Shown here: positions 24,179 to 31,956 of the stretch, piece after piece
Position numbering within the stretch: position 1 is the first letter of the stretch
Layout: the number at the start of each line of letters is the position of its first letter
Assembly (NCBI RefSeq): GCF_018596315.1
Contig: NZ_JAHEAG010000007.1
Span: 1-64,000, forward strand
DNA: 64,000 bases
Direction of reading: 5' to 3'
DNA from: Bradyrhizobium sp. SRL28
GTDB lineage: Bacteria; Pseudomonadota; Alphaproteobacteria; Rhizobiales; Xanthobacteraceae
Position numbers and translations under genes: made by a program
The notes under the pieces: generated by a model
What the model was told of the DNA's origin: nothing
What the model saw: the letters and a program-made list of their open reading frames with translations, nothing else
Database searches by the model: none

Positions 24179-24646
24179 TCACAGCGGGTTCTCGCTTAAG
24201 CCCGCGACATCGGCCGGGCGCGGCCCAGGCGCCGGCCAGTGAAAGCGTCGCTCGCTCTCCTTGATGGCGATATCGTTGATGCTGGCCTCGCGCCGCCGCA
24301 TCAGGCCGTGTTCATCGAACTCCCACTGCTCATTGCCATAGGAGCGATGCCACTGCCCGGCATCGTCGTGCCATTCATACTGGAAGCGCACGGCGATGCG
24401 GTTCTGGTCGAACGCCCAGAGATCCTTGATCAGGCGATAGTCGTACTCCTTCGCCCATTTGCGGGTGAGGAATTCGACGATTGCCTCGCGACCCTGGAAG
24501 AATTCGGAGCGGTTACGCCAGCGGCTGTCCTCGGTATAAGCCAGCGACACCCGCACCGGATCGCGCGAATTCCAGGCGTCTTCCGCCATGCGCGCCTTCT
24601 GGGCAGCGGTTTCGCGGGTAAAGGGCGGCAGCGGCGGACGCGACAT
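24179..24646 (-). CDS. DUF1348/NTF2-like protein
   Basis: The 155-residue protein matches the DUF1348 branch of NTF2-like proteins: PPFTRETAAQKARMAEDAWN, YTEDSRWRNRSEFFQGREAI, RFQYEWHDDAGQWHRSYGNE and a final ESERRFHWP-P motif. Function is unknown; the fold often hosts small hydrophobic ligands. The ATG at 24646 has GGAG seven bases upstream, while the longer frame to 24769 runs across the operator. It is the first gene of a two-gene operon with a TetR regulator. Confidence 0.82.
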   Translation of the reverse strand: MSRPPLPPFTRETAAQKARMAEDAWNSRDPVRVSLAYTEDSRWRNRSEFFQGREAIVEFLTRKWAKEYDYRLIKDLWAFDQNRIAVRFQYEWHDDAGQWHRSYGNEQWEFDEHGLMRRREASINDIAIKESERRFHWPAPGPRPADVAGLSENPL

Positions 24647-24678
24647 GAGGTTTCTCCGGATTGACGGTCCGCAGACAC

Positions 24679-24694
24679 TGTACCGATCGGTACA
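24679..24694. promoter_or_regulatory. TetR operator in the promoter of the DUF1348-tetR operon
   Basis: TGTACCGATCGGTACA is a perfect 16-bp palindrome. On the minus strand it lies just after TTGACT, a good -35 element, so a bound repressor would cover the -35/-10 spacer. Confidence 0.7.
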
Positions 24695-24835
24695 GAGAGT
24701 CAATCCGAAGAATCGACCTGGATCCAGGCCGGAGCGCCACTGAATTGTTTGTGACGCTCGCGGGTCCATGGCGCATTGCCTCCTGGAAGAGGCGGCTCAA
24801 CAGCAGCCGCCTTCCACCATGTCTGGAGCTTGCGA

Positions 24836-25318
24836 CTACTGGCAGAGATACATATTGCCGTCGTCGAGCTTTGTCATCGTGCCGGGCTTGCACTTGAGAA
24901 AGTTGCGGCCCGAGTAGTCGTCCCATCCGGTATAGCCGTAGTAAGGAGCACCTCCGTAGTAAGCCCTCGCCGCGTAGTGAGGTTGACCAAAGCGAGGATC
25001 ATTTTGGGCGGCGTAAGTGTTGCCCCAAGCATTGTTGTATCCCCAAGGCGTGGTGGCAGCGGCGACGGCGCCAGCCGTGGCCACCGCCGCTGCACCTGCG
25101 ACGCCAGCTCCAACTCCGTACCCGTATGCTGCCCGCCGGTTCTGCCGACGTGCGACGCCCGCAACGCTCACGGGTGTCAGCGGGCGGCCAACACGCGCTT
25201 GAGCTTCCTCGACCGATAGCGAAACGCCGCGTTGCTCGGACCAGCCAAAGGAGAGCATCGCCGCACCGGCAAATGTCGAGACGGCAATCGCAATCCTGGT
25301 TAAGCGCATCTGCGTCAT
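24836..25318 (-). CDS. Exported Gly/Ala/Tyr-rich protein
   Basis: The 160-residue protein has a signal peptide (RLTRIAIAVSTFAGAAMLSF, cleavage near residue 25). The middle is rich in Ala and Gly and could span or attach to a membrane (YGYGVGAGVAGAAAVATAGA). The C-terminal part is rich in Tyr and Gly, with two cysteines (FLKCKPGT and MYLCQ) that could form a disulfide. I recognise no functional family. The ATG at 25318 has GGAG seven bases upstream; longer frames lack support. Confidence 0.6.
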   Translation of the reverse strand: MTQMRLTRIAIAVSTFAGAAMLSFGWSEQRGVSLSVEEAQARVGRPLTPVSVAGVARRQNRRAAYGYGVGAGVAGAAAVATAGAVAAATTPWGYNNAWGNTYAAQNDPRFGQPHYAARAYYGGAPYYGYTGWDDYSGRNFLKCKPGTMTKLDDGNMYLCQ

Positions 25319-25619
25319 GAGTTTTCTCCGCTGATTGCTGCCCCATGTGTCGATGCAAATTCGCAGGCATAGCCGCGCGATCTTCGTGTCGCTGATCGGA
25401 GGCGAGTGGGTCGAGACGTGCGAGTCCGCTCTCGCAAATCCTCCGTCAAATTTGTACACGATGAAATCTGAAAGCAGCCCGAAACACCATTGTCCTAACG
25501 TGCATGGATCGGTCATTCGCGCTGTCCTAATAGCAACGCTTGATAGCATCATTTGCAATTTGGCAACTCTCGACGCCGCTTCTGCGAACCGAGATGGCGG
25601 AAGGCCCGTCGGCCACCGC
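25319..25619. other. Intergenic stretch without recognised gene
   Basis: This gap lies between the start of the Gly/Tyr-rich exported protein gene and the end of the thioesterase gene, both on the minus strand. It presumably holds the promoter of the former. I see no coding frame with a binding site and no strong hairpin. Confidence 0.5.
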
Positions 25620-26084
25620 TCAGGTCGCGGACTGCTTCACTCGGCCGCTTTCCATGGCAATCCGCAGCGGCTTGGGGATACGTTGCGCTTTCCCGCCGGA
25701 GACGAAAGCGACGCGGACGCGGGCCTCGATGAGAAGATCATCACCGCGCCTGCATTGCTGCAACAGGGTGATTGAAGCCCCCTTCACTTCTCCAGCCGCT
25801 GTGACGACATCGAGCACATCGTCCATATATCCCGGTTTAAAGAAATCGATTGTCATCGAGCGGACCACGAACGCGAAGCCGGGCGCTTCGTCCTGCGTTT
25901 CCTCGAATAAGGTGCGGTGGTCGGCGCCAAGCAGCCGCAAATAATTCGTTCTGCCACGCTCCATGAACCGCAAGTAGTTCGCGTGGTAGATTACACCCGA
26001 GAAATCCGTGTCCTCGTAATAGACGCGGACCTGCATGTGATGGCAGCCGTCGCGGATCTCGCCGTCGAGAATGGGTGATGTCAC
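25620..26084 (-). CDS. ybgC: Acyl-CoA thioesterase, YbgC/FadM-like hotdog protein
   Basis: The 154-residue protein has the hotdog-fold motif VRVYYEDTDFSGVIYHANYL (residues 18-37) with the catalytic aspartate in DTDFSG. It hydrolyses acyl-CoA thioesters. In proteobacteria the YbgC form is linked to the Tol-Pal system, but no tol genes lie here. I chose GTG at 26084, preceded by AGGG seven bases upstream; a TTG at 26126 and an ATG at 26036 are alternatives. It follows a phosphoesterase gene on the same strand, with a 20-bp palindrome between. Confidence 0.8.
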   Translation of the reverse strand: MTSPILDGEIRDGCHHMQVRVYYEDTDFSGVIYHANYLRFMERGRTNYLRLLGADHRTLFEETQDEAPGFAFVVRSMTIDFFKPGYMDDVLDVVTAAGEVKGASITLLQQCRRGDDLLIEARVRVAFVSGGKAQRIPKPLRIAMESGRVKQSAT

Positions 26085-26112
26085 TTGCCGTCCCTGATCG
26101 CGCTGGAAAGCA

Positions 26113-26132
26113 CTGGTTTTGCGCAAAACCAG
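26113..26132. repeat. 20-bp perfect palindrome between thioesterase and phosphoesterase genes
   Basis: CTGGTTTTGCGCAAAACCAG is perfectly self-complementary. It has no T-run on either side, so it is not a standard terminator. It may be an operator or an RNA hairpin between the two genes. Confidence 0.6.
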
Positions 26133-26154
26133 CAGGTGCGCAAGCGCTGGCGGA

Positions 26155-27066
26155 CTACGCCACCGCCGGCCTCGCCGCGCCCAGTGTCACCAGCACGATT
26201 TCCGGGGGGACGCCGAGGCGGAACGGCATGATGCTGCAGCCGAGGCCGCCGGAGACGACGACGTCGCAGTTCATGCGGATGTGGCCATAGGCGAGTTGCT
26301 GGCCGGACGGCGAGATCGGCGACCAGCCCAGCATGCGCACCTGGCCGCCATGGGTATGTCCGGAGAGCTGCAGCGCCACACGCGAGGGCACGCGCCTTGC
26401 TATGTCGGGCTCATGCGCCATCAAAACCACCGGCGCGTCGTCGGTGACCTTTGCCAGCGTCGCGCCGAGATCGTCGACGCCGATGCGCTTGAGCGGCCTG
26501 AAGCGGCGCGCCGGCATATAGGCGAGCTGGTCGCCGAGACCGGCGAGCCAGAACGAGTGGCCGTTCTTATAGAGCTTCTTGGCGTCGTTTTCGTAAACCG
26601 GAATACCGGCGGCTTCCAGCGCGCGGCCTGCGGACGGCAATCCCTGCCCTTCCCGCTGCACGGTCTTGTCTTCCCACCAGTCGTGATTGCCGAGCACCGC
26701 GTGCACGCCAAGCGGCGCCTTCAGGCCAGCCAGCACCCGCGCCCATTCGGCATCGGGAATGAAGCGCGTCACCTTGCGATGTCCGGCCACGTAGTCGCCG
26801 AGCATGACGACGATGTCAGGCTTGAGCGCGTTGGTGCGTTCGACGATCGCCTGGATATGATCGAGCGACATCCAGGGATCGCAGGCATGGAGGTCGGCGA
26901 TCGCGGCGATCCGGAGCTTGAGCCCTGCCGGCCATTGCGGCGGAGAAAGGTCGTACCGCGCGACGCGAAGCCGCAGGAGCGGAGCGCTGAAGCCGTAGGC
27001 GGTGGTCGAGACGCCCACCGCGCCCAATCCACCCATGGCTTTCAGAAAATGACGGCGTGTTAACAT
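26155..27066 (-). CDS. Tat-exported metallophosphoesterase, YkuE/YaeI-like
   Basis: The 303-residue protein starts LTRRHFLKAMGGLGAVG, a twin-arginine signal, so it is probably exported folded. The metallophosphoesterase motifs follow: IADLHACDPW (D-x-H), VMLGDYVAG (GD), LGNHDWW (GNHD) and SGHTHGGQ (GHTH). It hydrolyses phosphomonoesters or diesters using two metal ions. The ATG at 27066 is preferred over a TTG at 27075. It lies upstream of the thioesterase gene on the same strand. Confidence 0.87.
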   Translation of the reverse strand: MLTRRHFLKAMGGLGAVGVSTTAYGFSAPLLRLRVARYDLSPPQWPAGLKLRIAAIADLHACDPWMSLDHIQAIVERTNALKPDIVVMLGDYVAGHRKVTRFIPDAEWARVLAGLKAPLGVHAVLGNHDWWEDKTVQREGQGLPSAGRALEAAGIPVYENDAKKLYKNGHSFWLAGLGDQLAYMPARRFRPLKRIGVDDLGATLAKVTDDAPVVLMAHEPDIARRVPSRVALQLSGHTHGGQVRMLGWSPISPSGQQLAYGHIRMNCDVVVSGGLGCSIMPFRLGVPPEIVLVTLGAARPAVA

Positions 27067-27160
27067 GTGATCCAATCGTGATGCATCGCAAACATGGTGG
27101 CGGATTGAGCCTGAATTGCGGTGCGCTTATGCAGATCGTCAGCAGACCTCCAGCAGCTTC

Positions 27161-28030
27161 TCACCAGCGGTTCTGCCCCACCAGCGCATCCAGCCGCGCC
27201 TTCAGCTCGTCGGGCGCGCGGTAACACCAGACGCCGCCGAGCAAATCATGGAATCGTTTGTTGACCGAGGCTTCGCGCTCGATGCGGTCGATGGTTTCCA
27301 TGCTGATGACATCCTCGAGCGGACCGGCGGCGAGCAGCGACAGCATCACCGGGTTGGCCTCGATCTTAAGGATCTCGACGATGAGGTCTATCGCCTTATC
27401 GGGGTACTCCTCCCGCAGGTCGCGCTCGTGGTCCATCATGGCGAAGAAATTGTCATCGCGGTCGCGATCGGATTTCGAATATTGCTCGACCCAGGCGCGC
27501 GCCAGTTCCACCACCGACATCGCCTCGCAATCAAGCGGATGTTTTGGCGTCCGGCGCGCGAGATCGTCGGCGCGCCAGCCCCTGCTGTCGGCAATCGCCT
27601 TGATGCGGCGTTTGAACGGCTCATCGGGCCCGAAGTGCATCCCGCCCAGCAGCCAGCGCAGTCCGGCGTTTTGCTTCGCTTCGGCTTCGATCCGTCCGAT
27701 CACCGCAGCGCCGTGCGCATAGAGCAGCGACAGCATGAACTTGTCGTTGAGCTGCATCACGGTCGGCTTGTCGGGCTCAGAGCGCAGCACTTCCAGCGCG
27801 AGATCGAGCGCGCGGTCGGGCTGCTTGTGCGGCAGATGGTCGAAATAGAGGAACGCCGACCAGGCGGCGCCCGTCCGGTCGCGCCGGCTCACGCGCTGCA
27901 ACGCGCCCCACATCGAAGCCAGTTCGGCGATCGGCATGGCATCGAGGAGCATCTCGGTATCGTCCGGCGTCGCCAGTTCCGGCGCCGCCGCGATGAGGGC
28001 GAGCATTTCAGCGCCTTCGGTCGATCCCAT
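27161..28030 (-). CDS. Hypothetical protein with two related halves (DUF6869-like)
   Basis: The 289-residue soluble protein is made of two similar halves. Residues about 36-130 and 172-285 both run: a tryptophan-containing helix, PD-[RK]-A-[LI]-DL then EVLR or EILK, a LSLL-[YA]-A segment, an IGRIEAEA or IDRIEREA helix, and LLGG. This indicates an internal duplication. The pattern is reminiscent of the DUF6869 domain of Bradyrhizobium proteins, a recollection I cannot check here. No function is known. The ATG at 28030 gives the family-like start. Confidence 0.65.
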   Translation of the reverse strand: MGSTEGAEMLALIAAAPELATPDDTEMLLDAMPIAELASMWGALQRVSRRDRTGAAWSAFLYFDHLPHKQPDRALDLALEVLRSEPDKPTVMQLNDKFMLSLLYAHGAAVIGRIEAEAKQNAGLRWLLGGMHFGPDEPFKRRIKAIADSRGWRADDLARRTPKHPLDCEAMSVVELARAWVEQYSKSDRDRDDNFFAMMDHERDLREEYPDKAIDLIVEILKIEANPVMLSLLAAGPLEDVISMETIDRIEREASVNKRFHDLLGGVWCYRAPDELKARLDALVGQNRW

Positions 28031-28122
28031 TGTTTGCACTCCACGGCAAACCGGCCCGACGCTCAAAGCACGCCAGGCATTTTGCCGTTAGTGCATTGCT
28101 GGGACGATCGGGTTCGAAGCGA

Positions 28123-29172
28123 TCAATCGTCGCTGTCGCCGTTGCCGAACAGGCCGAATTGCGCGGGATCGCGCGCGGGTTCCGCGAGGCCAAGATGGCG
28201 GAAGGCGTGCGAGGTCAGAAGCCTGCCGCGCGGGGTGCGCTGCAAATAGCCGCACTGGATCAGGAACGGCTCGATGATGTCCTCGATGGCGTCGCGCGGC
28301 TCCGACAGTGCCGCTGCCATGGTTTCGACGCCGACCGGCCCGCCGCCGTAGTTCAGCGCGATCGTCGTGAGATAGCGTCGGTCCATGGCATCGAGGCCGG
28401 CGGCATCGACCTCCAGCGCGCTCAGCGCGTGATCGGCGATGGCGCGGTCGATGGAACTTGCGTCCGCCGCGGAGGCAAAATCCCGCACGCGGCGGAGGAG
28501 ACGACCTGCGATACGCGGCGTGCCGCGGGCGCGGCGCGCGATCTCGTTGGCGCCATCAGGCGTCATGCCGATATTGAGCACGCGGGCGCCGCGGGTGACG
28601 ATTTTTTCCAACTCTTCCTCGGTGTAGAAATTCAACCGCACCGGAATGCCAAAGCGGTCGCGCAGCGGATTGGTCAACAGCCCAGCGCGCGTGGTGGCGC
28701 CGACCAAGGTGAATTTGGCAAGATCGATCTTGACCGAACGCGCCGCCGGGCCCTCGCCGATGATGAGGTCGAGCTGGAAATCCTCCATCGCGGGATAAAG
28801 CACTTCCTCGACTGCGGGGCTGAGGCGATGAATTTCGTCGATGAAGAGCACGTCACGCTCTTCGAGATTGGTGAGCAGTGCGGCGAGATCGCCGGCCTTT
28901 GCAATGACGGGACCCGAAGTAGCGCGGAAGCCGACGCCGAGTTCGCGCGCCACGATCTGCGCCAGCGTGGTTTTGCCGAGACCGGGAGGACCCACGAACA
29001 GCACGTGATCCAGCGCCTCGTTTCGCTTGCGCGCCGCCTCAATGAAGATCGAGAGATTTTTTCGCGCCTGCGCCTGGCCGACGAACTCCGACAGCAATTG
29101 CGGGCGCAGCGCGGTGTCGCCGACATCGTCGGAACGGCGCTCGGGGGTGACGATGCGGGGCGGCGGGTTCAC
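28123..29172 (-). CDS. ruvB: Holliday junction branch migration helicase RuvB
   Basis: RuvB is the hexameric AAA+ motor that drives Holliday junction branch migration with RuvA. The 349-residue protein has VGQAQARKNL, Walker A GPPGLGKTT (residues 61-69), Walker B LFIDEIHRLSP, sensor ATTRAGLLTNPLRDRFG and a C-terminal winged helix ending in a TPRGR motif. The start is GTG at 29172, overlapping the stop codon of the cytidine deaminase gene (GTGA). It is the last gene of the ruv cluster. Confidence 0.96.
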   Translation of the reverse strand: MNPPPRIVTPERRSDDVGDTALRPQLLSEFVGQAQARKNLSIFIEAARKRNEALDHVLFVGPPGLGKTTLAQIVARELGVGFRATSGPVIAKAGDLAALLTNLEERDVLFIDEIHRLSPAVEEVLYPAMEDFQLDLIIGEGPAARSVKIDLAKFTLVGATTRAGLLTNPLRDRFGIPVRLNFYTEEELEKIVTRGARVLNIGMTPDGANEIARRARGTPRIAGRLLRRVRDFASAADASSIDRAIADHALSALEVDAAGLDAMDRRYLTTIALNYGGGPVGVETMAAALSEPRDAIEDIIEPFLIQCGYLQRTPRGRLLTSHAFRHLGLAEPARDPAQFGLFGNGDSDD

Positions 29173-29588
29173 TCGCTGCCCCGCTTGTACTTGTTGGGCA
29201 GGAGTTCGCCGATGCTCACGACTTTCGGCGCACGGCCGTTGTCGGGGACGATGACCCGCGCGTTGGCGTCATAGTCGTGGATCAGCTCGCGACAGATGCC
29301 GCAGGGCGAGACCACCGCGATCTTGCCGGGTTCACCGGGCTTGGGGTGACGCACGGCGACGATGGTTTCGATGCCGTGGTCGCCGTTTTCGGTGATGGCG
29401 CGGCCGACGGCGATTGCTTCGGCGCAGACCGCGATCCGGCCGATATAGGCGTCGATATTCACGCCGGTGACGATACGGCCGTCACGGGTGCGCATGGCGG
29501 CGCCGACCTCCTGCCAGTCGTCGCGATAGCGCAGGCTGATGGCTTCGGTGGCGGCGGCGATCAGCTCCTCGTCCTTGTTGCTCAGCAT
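29169..29588 (-). CDS. Cytidine deaminase-family protein
   Basis: The 139-residue protein has the zinc deaminase signature: CAEAIAVG holds the first zinc cysteine and the catalytic glutamate (C-A-E), and SPCGICRELI holds the P-C-x2-C pair. The family includes cytidine deaminase and blasticidin-S deaminase; the length and YIGRIAVCAE context resemble the latter branch. It is inserted between ruvA and ruvB, and its stop overlaps the ruvB GTG start. Substrate is inferred only. Confidence 0.82.
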   Translation of the reverse strand: MLSNKDEELIAAATEAISLRYRDDWQEVGAAMRTRDGRIVTGVNIDAYIGRIAVCAEAIAVGRAITENGDHGIETIVAVRHPKPGEPGKIAVVSPCGICRELIHDYDANARVIVPDNGRAPKVVSIGELLPNKYKRGSE

Positions 29589-29635
29589 GGTGGAGAATGT
29601 GTTCCTTCGTCAGTCGGCCGTCAGCCGACGGCAGT

Positions 29636-30253
29636 CTATTTCGACAATTCCTTCAAGCCTAGCCGTATCAGTTGCGCGGTCTCGGCCTTCTCACCGGCGC
29701 TGCGCGAGGCGGCAGCAATGGCGGCGGCGGCCTGCGGCTGGCCATAGCCGAGATTGACCAATGCGGAGATCGCATCCGTGACCGGGCGCGGCGCGCGGTG
29801 ATCGTCGATCGCACCGGCGAGATGCACTACCGCCGGATCGACATTGGCGAACGCCGGTGCCTTGTCCTTCAACTCGCTGACGATGCGCTCGGCGACCTTC
29901 GGGCCGACACCAGGCGTGCGCGATACCGCGGCCTTGTCGCGCAGCGCGATGGCATTGGCGAGTTCGGCGGGCGGCAGCGTCGAGAGCACCGCGAGCGCGA
30001 CCTTGGCGCCGACGCCCTGCACGGTCTGCAGCAGGCGAAACCATTCGCGCTCGGTATCGGTGCGGAAGCCGAACAGCTTTATCTGATCCTCGCGGACATA
30101 GGTCTCGATCGAGAGCACGGCGGCCTCGCCCGGCGATGGCAGCGCCTGCAGCGTGCGCGACGAACAATGCACCTGATAGCCGACGCCGCCGACGTCGAGG
30201 ATCACGTAATCCTCGCCGTAAGAATCGATCAGGCCTTTGAGCTTGCCGATCAT
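29636..30253 (-). CDS. ruvA: Holliday junction DNA helicase subunit RuvA
   Basis: RuvA binds four-way junctions and loads RuvB. The 205-residue protein has the N-terminal OB-fold (MIGKLKGLIDSYGEDYVILD), two helix-hairpin-helix motifs (LLQTVQGVGAKVALAVLS and RTPGVGPKVAERIVSEL) and the C-terminal RuvB-binding domain (ISALVNLGYGQPQAAAAI). The ATG at 30253 overlaps the ruvC stop by four bases (ATGA). Confidence 0.95.
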   Translation of the reverse strand: MIGKLKGLIDSYGEDYVILDVGGVGYQVHCSSRTLQALPSPGEAAVLSIETYVREDQIKLFGFRTDTEREWFRLLQTVQGVGAKVALAVLSTLPPAELANAIALRDKAAVSRTPGVGPKVAERIVSELKDKAPAFANVDPAVVHLAGAIDDHRAPRPVTDAISALVNLGYGQPQAAAAIAAASRSAGEKAETAQLIRLGLKELSK

Positions 30254-30777
30254 AGGCTCGCTACTTTCAGCCGCAGCGCGGCGCCCTGGCGGTGATGGGC
30301 GTGCGTGATGGCGATCGCCAGCGCGTCGGCGGCGTCAGCGGATTTGGGATCGGCTTTCGGCAGCAATATCTTCAGCATCACAGCGATCTGGTTCTTGTCG
30401 GCGTGGCCGGCGCCGACCACGGTCTTCTTCACCTGATTGGGCGCATATTCCGCAACCTGAATGCCGAACATCGCGGGCGCCAGCATGGCGACACCCCGCG
30501 CCTGGCCGAGTTTCAGCGTGGCGACGCCGTCCTTGTTCACAAAGGTCTGCTCGACCGCGGCTTCCGCCGGCCTGAAATCGCCGAGGACTGTCGCGAGCCC
30601 CTCATGGATCGCCAGCAGGCGGCTGGCCAGCGGCAGATCGTCCGGCGGCTCCACCGAGCCGCAGCCGATAAAGACGAGCCGGTTGCCCTCGGTTTCGATC
30701 ACGCCCCAGCCGGTGCGGCGCAGGCCGGGGTCGATGCCGATGATCCGGACGGGTTGGCGAATCGGTGGGGGTGTCAT
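30250..30777 (-). CDS. ruvC: Crossover junction endonuclease RuvC
   Basis: RuvC cuts Holliday junctions as a dimer. The 175-residue protein has the RNase H-like catalytic acids: D16 in GIDPGLRRTGWG, E in AAVEQTFVNKD, and the C-terminal DAADALAIAITH pair. The ATG at 30777 gives the expected length; longer upstream frames run into a palindromic repeat. It is coupled to ruvA by overlapping start and stop codons. The yebC gene, usually directly upstream, is separated from it by that repeat. Confidence 0.95.
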   Translation of the reverse strand: MTPPPIRQPVRIIGIDPGLRRTGWGVIETEGNRLVFIGCGSVEPPDDLPLASRLLAIHEGLATVLGDFRPAEAAVEQTFVNKDGVATLKLGQARGVAMLAPAMFGIQVAEYAPNQVKKTVVGAGHADKNQIAVMLKILLPKADPKSADAADALAIAITHAHHRQGAALRLKVASL

Positions 30778-30886
30778 GGCGTAGTGATAACGCCAGAGGC
30801 GGGTGAACGAAACATAAAGAGAACGGAAATCCCCGCGAAAGCGGGCTGGCCTCCCAATCGCTGGCAAGCCGCGATCACCGACCATC

Positions 30887-31004
30887 GTCGTCCCTGCGAA
30901 AGCAGGGACCCATAGCCACCGGCGGTTATTGGGCGAAAGGCGTCTGCCATCCTGCCATAGTCGATAGATCACGCAGTATGGGTCCCTGCGTTCGCAGGGA
31001 CGAC
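30887..31004. repeat. Palindromic repeat, GTCGTCCCTGCG family, copy 3
   Basis: It opens GTCGTCCCTGCGAAAGCAGG and closes TGCGTTCGCAGGGACGAC, with GATAGATCACGCAGTATGGG in between. It separates yebC from ruvC on the minus strand. A shorter CCCCGCGAAAGCGGG hairpin lies just outside it near 30832. Confidence 0.82.
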
Positions 31005-31007
31005 AGA

Positions 31008-31754
31008 TCAACCGCCCATCTTCGCGACCAGCGCGTCGGAAATCTCGAAATTGGCGTAGACGTTCTGGACGTCGTCGTGCTCGTTCAACAGGTCCATCAG
31101 CTTCAACAGCTTCTCGCCGGTTTCGTCGTCGACCGCGATCGTATTCTGCGGCTTCCAGGTCAGCGCCGCCTTGCGGGCTTCGCCGAATTTCGCTTCCAGC
31201 GCCTTCGCAACCTCGCGAAAGGTTTCCTGCGAGGCATAGATCTCGTGGCCGCTTTCGCTTGACACCACGTCGTCGGCGCCGGCCTCGATGGCGGCATCCA
31301 GCATCGCGTCGTCGGAGGCTTTGCTTGCGTCATATTCGATGATGCCGGTGCGGTCGAACATGAAGGCGACCGAGCCGGTTTCACCGAGATTGCCGCCAGA
31401 CTTGGCGAAGAAGGAGCGGATGTCGGACGCGGCGCGGTTGCGATTGTCCGTCAGCGCCTCGACGATCACCGCGACGCCGCCGGGGCCGTAGCCCTCGTAG
31501 CGGATTTCGTCGTAGCTCTCGCTCTCGCCGCCGGTCGCCTTCTTGATGGCGCGCTCGATATTGTCCTTCGGCATGTTTTCCTGCCGCGCCGCGATCACGG
31601 CCGCGCGCAGCCGCGGGTTCATGGCCGGGTCCGGGGTTCCGAGCTTGGCTGCTACCGTGATTTCCCGCGCCAGCTTGCCGAACAGTTTCGACTTCTGGGC
31701 ATCCTGCTTGCCCTTGCGATGCATGATGTTCTTGAACTGGGAATGGCCGGCCAT
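31008..31754 (-). CDS. yebC: YebC/PmpR-family protein
   Basis: The 248-residue protein starts MAGHSQFKNIMHRKGKQDA and has KDNIERAIKKATGGE and YEGYGPGGVAVIVE, all diagnostic for YebC. Members are described as DNA-binding regulators and, in several bacteria, as factors that relieve ribosome stalling at proline stretches. The ATG at 31754 gives the family start. It heads the ruv cluster (yebC-ruvC-ruvA-cdd-ruvB), although a palindromic repeat separates it from ruvC. Confidence 0.95.
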   Translation of the reverse strand: MAGHSQFKNIMHRKGKQDAQKSKLFGKLAREITVAAKLGTPDPAMNPRLRAAVIAARQENMPKDNIERAIKKATGGESESYDEIRYEGYGPGGVAVIVEALTDNRNRAASDIRSFFAKSGGNLGETGSVAFMFDRTGIIEYDASKASDDAMLDAAIEAGADDVVSSESGHEIYASQETFREVAKALEAKFGEARKAALTWKPQNTIAVDDETGEKLLKLMDLLNEHDDVQNVYANFEISDALVAKMGG

Positions 31755-31956
31755 GCAGGGGTCTCTTGGATTCGTCCGGAGGGATGTGGGGTGAAAGCGC
31801 GGCCTTATAGGCCGGCAATCGGGCAAAATCAAAGATTTGCGGCCGATTCGGCTACTAAAGTAGCGCCCGCCAGCTGGAATATCAGGCAGTTGTTAACCAT
31901 GATTTCATGCTCGGATGAGAGGATTTCGTACCGGTCCTCAACTTTTAAGAGACGTC

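Noticed and set aside
26085..26126. TTG start for the thioesterase at 26126
   Set aside because: It lies inside a palindrome and has no ribosome binding site; the GTG at 26084 has AGGG at good spacing.
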